Assembly: GCA_002344005.1 (NCBI GenBank)
Contig: DDTD01000066.1
Location: 10,049-31,118 of the forward strand
Length of the DNA: 21,070 nucleotides
Direction: 5' to 3'
Origin: Ignavibacteria bacterium UBA2373
GTDB lineage: Bacteria > Bacteroidota > Ignavibacteria > Kapaibacteriales > UBA961
Made by a program: the position numbers and the translations under genes. Of this stretch, positions 1 through 6,783 are shown in pieces. The notes below the pieces were generated by a model. That model saw nothing but the letters and a program-made list of their open reading frames with translations, was not told the origin of the DNA and ran no database searches. Within the stretch, counting starts at the first letter, position 1; every line of letters starts with the position of its first letter.

Positions 1-3000
1 CCCCACTATCTAATATCGTATTTCTAAATGTTGTATAATTCACAATGGATGATGCAAACCTTAAAGAATCAATAAGAATACTGACATTTCCTGTATTAAG
101 TACGCTAAGAGGAATAAGAGTATCTGTACAGGCAGTAACAACCATTGGGACAACTGCGTCAAAAGAAGCATTTATTGTGTCGGCTCTTACTCCATAACCG
201 CTAATAATAATAGTATCTTGTTTTCGCTTAAATCCGGGCAAAGCATCATGTGTAATGTATAGTGTTGCAGATGATTTTCCGGTTTTTTTCGGAGCAAATG
301 TTATAGGAATTTTTATTTCTTTACCGGGAAGATGTATTTGCTTTTGAGAAAATATAGCATCGAAAGAAAATGCAGCTATATCTCCATTTCCCCATAGTAT
401 CGTATCAATAGTTAATTGTTCATTTCCTCCTGTATTAAATATCAAAACAGTATCTACTTTACTTTGATGTATTTTTACTGTGTCGAATTCATAATTATGG
501 GTTGTAATTGTTGGCAAAGTACCTTCGCCGCTTAATGTAGTACTTACTTGTTGATGTAATTTCCAATTTGTTATATTCCATTGAATTTCACTTCCATGTA
601 ATCTCACAGAGTCAGGCAGGAAAGAAGTACTGAATCGTAAAGTGTCATTTTCTTGGATTGTTGCCGGAAATAAAATGCGTGTATTTTCCTTAAAGGTGAG
701 AGTATCTCCTCTTTTTGAAATCAACACAATGTCAGCTTTCATATTTCCAATATTAGCAATTTCAATGAGTGTATCTTGAGAAATAGTTCCTATTCTTCTT
801 GTAGGAAAACTATAATTATTAGTAAGAACCAATGGTGCAATTCCTTTACCTTTTGCGGTTGCAAATATATTGGGTAAATCTGCTTGATTATGAATTGGTG
901 TTATTGTCAAACTGTCTGATAGTCGTTCATCCGGCTGATAGCATACCGGTATGCTTAGTGTATCGCCTGTATATAATGTTATTGGAAATAAACCCGTTGT
1001 ATCAACAGTAAATTCTGTAAACTGTGAAAAGTGTACTTTTGTAATGATGATAGGAATATTTCCTTTGCTGATAAAATGAACTTTGGAACATACCGTATCT
1101 CCTATGACAACTTTATCAAAATCATGGTGAATAGATGAAAGTTCGGGATAAATATTTCGCCCTATAAGAACTGTTGTCATGATAAGATTACAAGGCAATT
1201 TCATCTGAAAAAGCGCATGTAAATTATTTGTGTCTTTACCGGGATCAAAACATATCTCTATATTCACTGATTTACCGGGTACCAATATCTGATTTATCAC
1301 CCCATTAGGATTACTCGGTCCAAATGATACCCGAGAATCATTCACCAAAGTACCACCACCAATAGTAATTCCTGTTTTTCCGGTATTTTTTAATGTAATA
1401 ATACGACATTCTTTTTTGCCGACGCTGACAGTATAATACACTGTATCAACAAATTCAATATCTAATGGTTTAAACACACTACGGTAACGTCGTGTATTTC
1501 CCATATTATCAATAGCATCAATAATAAAAACACCATTTTTAGACGGGTTGATTGGCTGCGCTCTAAATGTCACAAATGTAGATGTATCACTTATCGGATC
1601 AATTTTCCAAGAATAATTTACTGTTGAATCTAAAGCAACACGCACATCACGTAAATATGAGCCTTCATTCGGTGCAGGTTCTTTAGCATATCCATTCACA
1701 AATCCACATTCATTATTTGCATATATTGTCGGAGGAATACTCTCTTTACGAGTAGAAGGAATCAGTTCTCCCCCTAAAGAAAATGCGTATGCGTCATCAT
1801 CATGTAATCCATACACAGTTCCGGTGAAGCGCCCTCTTTTTGTTGTTAATTTATGAGTTCCCTCTGTTAACCTAAAATTTATAAAATAATATCGTGTGTC
1901 GGGAATTTGATTATTCATTATCGAAGGATACAATTCTCGAATCAATTTTCCATTAAATCGCAAACTATCACGAGCTAAAGAGTCACATGTTATAGTAATA
2001 TGATGCGTTCTAAACATTCCTTTGGGATAATAAAAAGCTCTAAATGTTGCTTCTTGCATATATGTTGAGACAGCGGGAACAATAACCATAGCAGGATCAT
2101 AACCACTATTCCGTAAATCTTGACTTGTTGGCATAAAATGAGTCAAAGAAAATGGTTTCGATGATGTCCACGTTAATGGTTCACTAAAAGGTCCGATAGT
2201 CTGAAAAGATCCCGGTTCATCTAATGTAAAAGAAGTATTTGTAATCTTTCCTTTGACATTAATAGTGGTATTCGGTTCATAGGCAATTACTTTAAAAATA
2301 TCGGGATCTGCTGAAGGAATAGTAAAAGGGACAGATACATAATGATTTGACCATAATGATGTGGGTACAAGCATTTCCACTAAATGATTACGGCTGTCTT
2401 GGTTCAGACCAAAAATTTCTGTCGGTACGCATGTTCTTATATGTCCTGACAGTACCCCAATCGGTTTATCGGATCGTATAAAGGTTCCTGTCAAGTCATT
2501 CCCACTTTCTTCTTTACTTGTTGACCGAACTAGGTATGTTTCTCCTTTGTTCAATGTGATATAGACGGGTTTTCCGATTGAAGTATCTTTATCCGTTTTT
2601 GCAGTTGTTGTATAAGTAACAAGTGTATTGTCCTCGGCTCCGATAATTAAAAATTCACCTGTTCTGACTAATGGATCAAAAGACCATGTCGTATTGGGCA
2701 TCGAAACAACTGCATATTCTTTTCCCCAATGAAGAACCGGCATTGCTAAATATGCTTCAGATGTTAACTTTATTGATGAGAGACACTGTACAGTAATTGG
2801 ACGATCCGAGCGTATTTCAATCCCTTTCATTCGACCAACTTCAGAATCAAAATTTTCATTGGCACGCGGTACTGCTATCCATGTAACGCTATCTTTAGCT
2901 AATACGTACGATCGGAGTTCTTTTGTGAGATAGTTCTCTACCTGTACATTCGTCAACTCGGTTGTCGCAATACCAATGACTTGAATAAGATCCTTATCGG

Positions 3001-3142
3001 GATTATTGGGGTCTGTTATCAATTCATTCTGCATAAAACCGATTATAAATCTGCGCCCCGCATAACCATAAGGCATAGTCTGTGCATTAACTTCAGCAAT
3101 AAGGACACCGAAGAAGATGCAAACTATAACCAGAATATGCAT
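1..3142 (-). CDS. Large secreted IgGFc-binding-like / choice-of-anchor repeat protein (C-terminus beyond window)
   Basis: The frame is open without a stop from the ATG at 3142 to the window edge, giving at least 1,047 codons; the 3' end is missing. Residues 1-21 form a signal peptide (hydrophobic ILVIVCIFFGVLIA core, then NAQ). Residues about 25-340 resemble the IgGFc-binding N-terminal domain, with the tell-tale blocks IRSDRPITV, SEAYLAMPVLHWGKEY and GTFIRSDKPIGVLSGH. From about residue 570 there are repeated Ig-like ASPM/SPD-2/Hydin or choice-of-anchor D modules, for example ITLKNTGKTGI, IEIANIGNMKADI and IPLSVLNTGNVSI, each about 100 residues. By family this is an exported surface or adhesive protein; a T9SS tail is expected beyond the window but is not seen. 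The frame stays open upstream of ATG 3142, but a TATATTTG promoter box at 3197-3204 lies about 55 bases before it, which favours this start. Product class is fairly certain; ligand and function are unknown. Confidence 0.85.
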   Translation of the reverse strand, partial: MHILVIVCIFFGVLIAEVNAQTMPYGYAGRRFIIGFMQNELITDPNNPDKDLIQVIGIATTELTNVQVENYLTKELRSYVLAKDSVTWIAVPRANENFDSEVGRMKGIEIRSDRPITVQCLSSIKLTSEAYLAMPVLHWGKEYAVVSMPNTTWSFDPLVRTGEFLIIGAEDNTLVTYTTTAKTDKDTSIGKPVYITLNKGETYLVRSTSKEESGNDLTGTFIRSDKPIGVLSGHIRTCVPTEIFGLNQDSRNHLVEMLVPTSLWSNHYVSVPFTIPSADPDIFKVIAYEPNTTINVKGKITNTSFTLDEPGSFQTIGPFSEPLTWTSSKPFSLTHFMPTSQDLRNSGYDPAMVIVPAVSTYMQEATFRAFYYPKGMFRTHHITITCDSLARDSLRFNGKLIRELYPSIMNNQIPDTRYYFINFRLTEGTHKLTTKRGRFTGTVYGLHDDDAYAFSLGGELIPSTRKESIPPTIYANNECGFVNGYAKEPAPNEGSYLRDVRVALDSTVNYSWKIDPISDTSTFVTFRAQPINPSKNGVFIIDAIDNMGNTRRYRSVFKPLDIEFVDTVYYTVSVGKKECRIITLKNTGKTGITIGGGTLVNDSRVSFGPSNPNGVINQILVPGKSVNIEICFDPGKDTNNLHALFQMKLPCNLIMTTVLIGRNIYPELSSIHHDFDKVVIGDTVCSKVHFISKGNIPIIITKVHFSQFTEFTVDTTGLFPITLYTGDTLSIPVCYQPDERLSDSLTITPIHNQADLPNIFATAKGKGIAPLVLTNNYSFPTRRIGTISQDTLIEIANIGNMKADIVLISKRGDTLTFKENTRILFPATIQENDTLRFSTSFLPDSVRLHGSEIQWNITNWKLHQQVSTTLSGEGTLPTITTHNYEFDTVKIHQSKVDTVLIFNTGGNEQLTIDTILWGNGDIAAFSFDAIFSQKQIHLPGKEIKIPITFAPKKTGKSSATLYITHDALPGFKRKQDTIIISGYGVRADTINASFDAVVPMVVTACTDTLIPLSVLNTGNVSILIDSLRFASSIVNYTTFRNTILDSG

Positions 3143-3196
3143 ATACCCCCCGAGGAAGTGATGAACAATACCAAGGAAACGACCGAACCAATGCTG

Positions 3197-3204
3197 CAAA
3201 TATA
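3197..3204 (-). promoter_or_regulatory. Bacteroidota-type -7 promoter box (TATATTTG) for the IgGFc-like gene
   Basis: On the minus strand the box reads TATATTTG, a full match to TAnnTTTG. Transcription would start near 3191, giving a leader of about 50 nt before ATG 3142. No well-spaced -33 TTG is obvious. Confidence 0.5.
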
Positions 3205-3305
3205 GTCCTAATTTGCAGTTTTAGCATCAATTGAGTTATTTGCAATGAGAGAATTTACGGTATGGCGTTTCAATTTGGCACAACGATGATAGCCGCTTAG
3301 GCAAT

Positions 3306-3338
3306 AAAAAAGGAGCAATGCATCCATTACTCCTTTTT
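3306..3338 (-). terminator. Rho-independent terminator after the T9SS protein gene
   Basis: The arms 3307-3320 and 3325-3338 pair over 14 positions with one mismatch (3316/3329) around a 4-nt loop (CATC). The arms end in A and T runs, so the hairpin is followed by U residues on either strand. It starts 34 bases downstream of the minus-strand stop at 3372 and sits between that gene and the start region of the next minus-strand gene. Confidence 0.75.
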
Positions 3339-3371
3339 ATCAGTGATTGTATGGTATTTATACTATTGGGT

Positions 3372-4562
3372 TTATCGAATAACGATAAATGGAACTGTCA
3401 TTGTTTCACCGCTATTATCTCTTAATTGAAGATTGTAAGCACCTGTGGTCAAATCTTCTACATTTACTGTAAGTTTTTGCGTACCAATTATATAAAATGG
3501 GGGTAATTCCATTCTTTGACCATACGAATTATACAATCCGATTTCTCCGCCGGTAAAATGATTTTCTAAAGTCACAGTGATATTTGAACCTGTAACAGGA
3601 TTAGGCGAAACATTGGCTGATGTCGAACTGAACTCTGCAATATTTGTTGTTCCATCAGCAGTAAGATTTTTTGTATCAACCATTGTGGTAATGTAGCGGT
3701 CTAAATCAAGTTCATAACCCGAAAATGACAATTGTACTAAAGGAATCTGATGTGCCGCTCGCCAGAAGAGAATCGAACTTGAAGATGCACTGGAGTCATT
3801 TTGTGTTAAACCAAAAGCACCGAGTAAAGTTGGCGGAGCCGGCTGTCCGTTCAAAGTATAAAGATGGCGAATAATTGTGCTGCGCGATACTACTAATACC
3901 GGATATGATGCGCTTCGTTTACCATCAGCCATAGGTATGCGCATTTGCCCCCAACCAATAACTGAATCGTATTGAGCGAACACTGTATTACGCACAAATG
4001 GTGCTCTATTCAACCCAAAATTTGTAATCGTCAATTCTGTATTGAAATCTATAGAATACCCGGACCCCCATGCAGAGTTCATCGTACACGGAAACTTCAT
4101 AATCGTGCGAGGTGTTACATATTCATATTGCTGATTCGTCATATAAAATGTATCAAGAACATTGCCGGTAAATTGACCAATCGGATAGCGTTGTTCCGAG
4201 AACGAAGTCCCAACCTCATGCATACCTGTATCATCTGTTTTATAGTAAGAAGTTCTATCCACGATTGTCGTTGGCGTACTTTGTTCTGAATATTCTATTG
4301 ATATTGCATTAGGAAAGAGAGGATTTGTTGATTCTACAAAATCATAATAACGGAAATTGTTTGTTAGTATAAATTGCGAGATATCCCAAACCGGTACCTG
4401 ACTTTCCAAAAGTGGCTTCCAGTTATCACTGCTCATTTCAACACCCGCAGTCACTTGTTGATTAGCGACAAAAGATGTGTTAGATTTGTCAAACACAGGT
4501 GGTTGCTGCGCATAAAGTGCAGTCGTGACAGAAAGAAGCATGAGAAGTAATAGTTTTTTCAT
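3372..4562 (-). CDS. Secreted protein with T9SS type A sorting domain
   Basis: A 396-residue protein. The start is placed at ATG 4562 because the N-terminus MKKLLLLMLLSVTTALYAQ is then a textbook signal peptide; a longer frame to 4706 would bury it behind 48 unlikely residues. A TATTTTTG promoter box at 4604-4611 lies between the two starts and supports the shorter one. The middle of the protein (about residues 25-305) shows no domain I recognise; it is rich in Tyr, Thr and Asn and probably beta-structured. The last 75 residues form a T9SS type A sorting domain: VSPNPVTGSNITV, then GLYNSYGQRM, then LTTGAYNLQL and a C-terminal IVIR. By family knowledge this tail directs outer-membrane translocation and anchoring or release. 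It diverges from the GWxTD gene across a shared promoter region. Confidence 0.85.
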   Translation of the reverse strand: MKKLLLLMLLSVTTALYAQQPPVFDKSNTSFVANQQVTAGVEMSSDNWKPLLESQVPVWDISQFILTNNFRYYDFVESTNPLFPNAISIEYSEQSTPTTIVDRTSYYKTDDTGMHEVGTSFSEQRYPIGQFTGNVLDTFYMTNQQYEYVTPRTIMKFPCTMNSAWGSGYSIDFNTELTITNFGLNRAPFVRNTVFAQYDSVIGWGQMRIPMADGKRSASYPVLVVSRSTIIRHLYTLNGQPAPPTLLGAFGLTQNDSSASSSSILFWRAAHQIPLVQLSFSGYELDLDRYITTMVDTKNLTADGTTNIAEFSSTSANVSPNPVTGSNITVTLENHFTGGEIGLYNSYGQRMELPPFYIIGTQKLTVNVEDLTTGAYNLQLRDNSGETMTVPFIVIR

Positions 4563-4603
4563 ACAAAACCTTTGATTTAGTAAAGAAATAATGGATTGAA
4601 CTT

Positions 4604-4611
4604 CAAAAATA
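4604..4611 (-). promoter_or_regulatory. -7 promoter box (TATTTTTG) for the T9SS protein gene
   Basis: A minus-strand TATTTTTG matches TAnnTTTG and lies about 42 bases before ATG 4562. A clear -33 element is not seen. Confidence 0.45.
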
Positions 4612-4689
4612 CACTTTTTATGAAACCGTCCACCTACGACAAAAACACTACAAACTCTCGCTATACTCTCTATAAGCGATGAACATCCG

Positions 4690-4697
4690 TAAATTTG
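4690..4697 (+). promoter_or_regulatory. -7 promoter box (TAAATTTG) for the GWxTD gene
   Basis: TAAATTTG matches TAnnTTTG. It would start transcription near 4703, about 20 bases before ATG 4723. The alternative TTG start at 4714 would leave only about 10 nt of leader. Confidence 0.5.
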
Positions 4698-4722
4698 CAC
4701 TTTCACATCTGATTTGAAATTT

Positions 4723-6108
4723 ATGACTTCTAAACGTGTAATAACTTTTTTCTATTTATACTTATGCGCTTCTTTGGGTCTTATGGCTCAACAACAAATG
4801 GGCAGAGGTGTTCAAGATCGAAGTGCATATTATCAATATGGCGAGCCATTCTATTGTGAACCGATAATAACCGCACATACCAATCAAGATTCTGCCCGCG
4901 TCACTTTTTTATTCAAAATCATGAATGATGTTGTTGCGTTTTCCAAAAATCAAAAGATACGTGACCCACGAGGTAGCTATGTGGCTGCACCTTTTGTCAC
5001 CATAGAAATACGCAATAGTGAAAATATTATCATTCGGCGTTTGGGCTGGAAAGACAGTGCTTTTGTTTCTAATTTCGACAAAACGAATGCAAAAAACGAG
5101 TTTATCTATGGTGTGGGTTCACTTATATTATCTACGGGTAAATACACAGCAGATATTGTATTAGGAGATAAAGAGACTCCCCAAATCCGAAAGATCAAAA
5201 CGCAACCCATTATCATTGGCAAGCCTTCGCAACATTGGATGAGCAATATAGTGTTCGGAAAAAACTTTGAAGACACCGTTGTTTCGAAAATTATTCCCGT
5301 GCATTTGGGTGGAGATATGCCCTTTGGTACTGATAAAGTTGCAGCCATAGTTACTTTATTCGGTCAAAAAGATTATACACAATTTTCTTGGAAAATAGAG
5401 CAGCTCCGAAGTCAGGAATCAAACACATCTTGGGGTAGTTTCGCAACAATAGAATCTTTCGTCACTTCAAACCCGAAAAAAGTGCTGCATTTCACAGAAG
5501 AAGCTCTGTTTGGCTCCGGCATTGATACATATATGACCTTAATCAATGTTGATAAAAATGCCTCTTCTTTGATTATTCCTATGCCCACAGAATCTTTAGT
5601 ACCCGGCAGATACAAATTGACTATTGTTTCCTCCTCCGATACTAAAGACAGCATCACTCATACATTTGATGTGCGCTGGGATAAAATGCCTATGTCATTG
5701 ATAAGGCCAACATATGCTATCGAATGTATGTACTATATTCTAAGTGATGAAGAGTATGATGAGATGAACTCCGGTAATGATGAAGAAAAGCGCAAAAAAC
5801 TGTTTAATTATTGGAAAACTAAAGATCCAACCCCGGGTACAATGTTCAATGAAGCAATGGCAGAATATTTTCGTCGCGTTGATTATGCATTTTTTAACTT
5901 CCAGACCCTTGCCGAAAACGATGGTGCAAAATCACAAAGAGGGAAAATTTATATACTCTTCGGTGCTCCCAAACATGTAGAAAAGCGACTCACCGATGAC
6001 AATAGAGTGCAAGAGACATGGAGCTATCCCGAGAAAGTCAAAAAAGAGTTTACCTTTGAAAAATCAAGCACAGGTTCATTCAAACTTACTAAAACGAATG
6101 ACTTATAA
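4723..6108 (+). CDS. GWxTD domain-containing exported protein with a degenerate signature
   Basis: A 461-residue protein from ATG 4723; an in-frame TTG at 4714 would add three residues. Residues 1-23 are a signal peptide (two basic residues, hydrophobic FFYLYLCASLGLMA, then QQQ). The N-terminal 300 residues are beta-rich and unassigned. Residues about 335-455 match the GWxTD domain found in FCB and Acidobacteria genomes: the block DPTPGTMFNEAMAEYFRRV, then RGKIYILFGAPKHVEKR, then QETWSYP. The name-giving Gly-Trp-x-Thr-Asp is replaced by Gly-Ala-Lys-Ser-Gln at about residues 401-405, although the following RGKIYI strand is intact. The family's biochemical role is not established; location is probably the periplasm or outer membrane. 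The downstream terminator at 6241-6277 could also end this transcript. Confidence 0.8.
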   Translation: MTSKRVITFFYLYLCASLGLMAQQQMGRGVQDRSAYYQYGEPFYCEPIITAHTNQDSARVTFLFKIMNDVVAFSKNQKIRDPRGSYVAAPFVTIEIRNSENIIIRRLGWKDSAFVSNFDKTNAKNEFIYGVGSLILSTGKYTADIVLGDKETPQIRKIKTQPIIIGKPSQHWMSNIVFGKNFEDTVVSKIIPVHLGGDMPFGTDKVAAIVTLFGQKDYTQFSWKIEQLRSQESNTSWGSFATIESFVTSNPKKVLHFTEEALFGSGIDTYMTLINVDKNASSLIIPMPTESLVPGRYKLTIVSSSDTKDSITHTFDVRWDKMPMSLIRPTYAIECMYYILSDEEYDEMNSGNDEEKRKKLFNYWKTKDPTPGTMFNEAMAEYFRRVDYAFFNFQTLAENDGAKSQRGKIYILFGAPKHVEKRLTDDNRVQETWSYPEKVKKEFTFEKSSTGSFKLTKTNDL

Positions 6109-6160
6109 ACTCGGGACACAATGCCTCAACAAAAAAAATCAATCAAATGAGCAAAAAGAT

Positions 6161-6191
6161 TTTGTCAGTATTGGTAAAGTACGTAGTTTTG
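6161..6191 (+). promoter_or_regulatory. Promoter TTTG-N19-TAGTTTTG
   Basis: TTTG at 6161-6164, exactly 19 bases, then TAGTTTTG at 6184-6191. This is a full match to the Bacteroidota -33/-7 consensus, with the same spacing seen at the tmRNA promoter in this window. Transcription would begin around 6196-6198. Confidence 0.6.
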
Positions 6192-6196
6192 TAGCG

Positions 6197-6277
6197 AGTT
6201 GAGTGGCAATCTCTCCCCTGGGAGCCACGCTAGATGCTCAAGCTTGGAATGTTTTTTTTACATTTCGGGCTTTTTTT
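6197..6277 (+). ncRNA. Candidate small RNA or attenuator leader of yqeY-mutS2
   Basis: A stretch of about 80 nt lies between a consensus promoter (6161-6191) and a strong terminator. It can fold into an outer stem TTGAG (6199-6203) with CTCAA (6237-6241), enclosing a hairpin in which TGGC (6204-6207) pairs with GCCA (6224-6227) above a short C-rich/G-rich inner helix. The unpaired stretch CGCTAGATG separates the two right arms. No start codon with a plausible reading frame was seen inside. It could be a free-standing sRNA, or the prematurely terminated 5' leader of the yqeY-mutS2 operon, whose ATG is only 36 nt past the U run. It does not match any RNA family I recognise. Confidence 0.45.
6241..6277 (+). 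terminator. Strong rho-independent terminator
   Basis: AGCTTGGAATGT (6241-6252) pairs with ACATTTCGGGCT (6260-6271) over 12 consecutive pairs, three of them G-U, around an all-T loop. It is followed by a run of seven T, then ATTTTT. Base 6241 is shared with the CTCAA arm of the upstream fold, so the two structures compete at their edge. Confidence 0.85.
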
Positions 6278-6312
6278 ATTTTTAGCCGTACCTTACATGA
6301 AAGGAAAACCCA

Positions 6313-6759
6313 ATGAGCTTAGAACAACGCATCAATGAAGACATGAAAGCCGCAATGAAAAGCGGTGATAAAACAAAATTAGACACCATTCGCCTACTTC
6401 GTGCTGCTATCATCGAGTTCAACAAAAGTGGCACCGGTGCAACGATGTCTGAAGATGATGAGCAAACAATTCTCAATCGTGAAGCCAAAAAACGCCGAGA
6501 AGCTCTTGATCTCTATCGCCAAAGTAACCGTTCCGAACTCATAGAAAAGGGCGAACAAGAACTTGCAATCATCATGGAATATTTGCCAAAACAATTAACT
6601 GAGCAGGAAATTCAGGAAACAATCTCAACAATTATAGCTGAACTCGGTGTCACCGAAATGAAAGATGCCGGTAAAGTCATGGGTGCAGCTATGAAACAAT
6701 TACGTGGAAAAGCAGAAGGAACGACTGTGCAAAACATTGTCAAATCTTTACTGCAATAA
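6313..6759 (+). CDS. yqeY: GatB/YqeY domain-containing protein
   Basis: A 148-residue protein, the normal length of the YqeY family. It opens with MSLEQRINEDMKAAMKSGDK and has LDTIRLLRAAI, followed by EAKKRREALDLYRQSNR and the C-terminal DAGKVMGAAMKQLRGKAEG, all typical of this helical family related to the C-terminal tail domain of GatB and GatE. The family is thought to act in tRNA-linked amidotransfer, but its exact role is unsettled. A purine-rich AAAGGAAAA precedes the ATG. mutS2 starts 24 bases after its stop, so the two are probably co-transcribed, possibly from the promoter at 6161-6191 through a terminating leader. Confidence 0.9.
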   Translation: MSLEQRINEDMKAAMKSGDKTKLDTIRLLRAAIIEFNKSGTGATMSEDDEQTILNREAKKRREALDLYRQSNRSELIEKGEQELAIIMEYLPKQLTEQEIQETISTIIAELGVTEMKDAGKVMGAAMKQLRGKAEGTTVQNIVKSLLQ

Positions 6760-6783
6760 ATACAATAAAGCACATCACCATAT

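Noticed and set aside
2981..3205. Plus-strand ORF of 74 codons
   Set aside because: It lies antisense within the 5' part of the large minus-strand IgGFc-like gene, has no promoter or family resemblance, and is a shadow frame.
4563..4706. 48-codon N-terminal extension of the T9SS protein gene
   Set aside because: It would place residues before a perfect signal peptide, and it contains the promoter box at 4604-4611; the ATG at 4562 is preferred.
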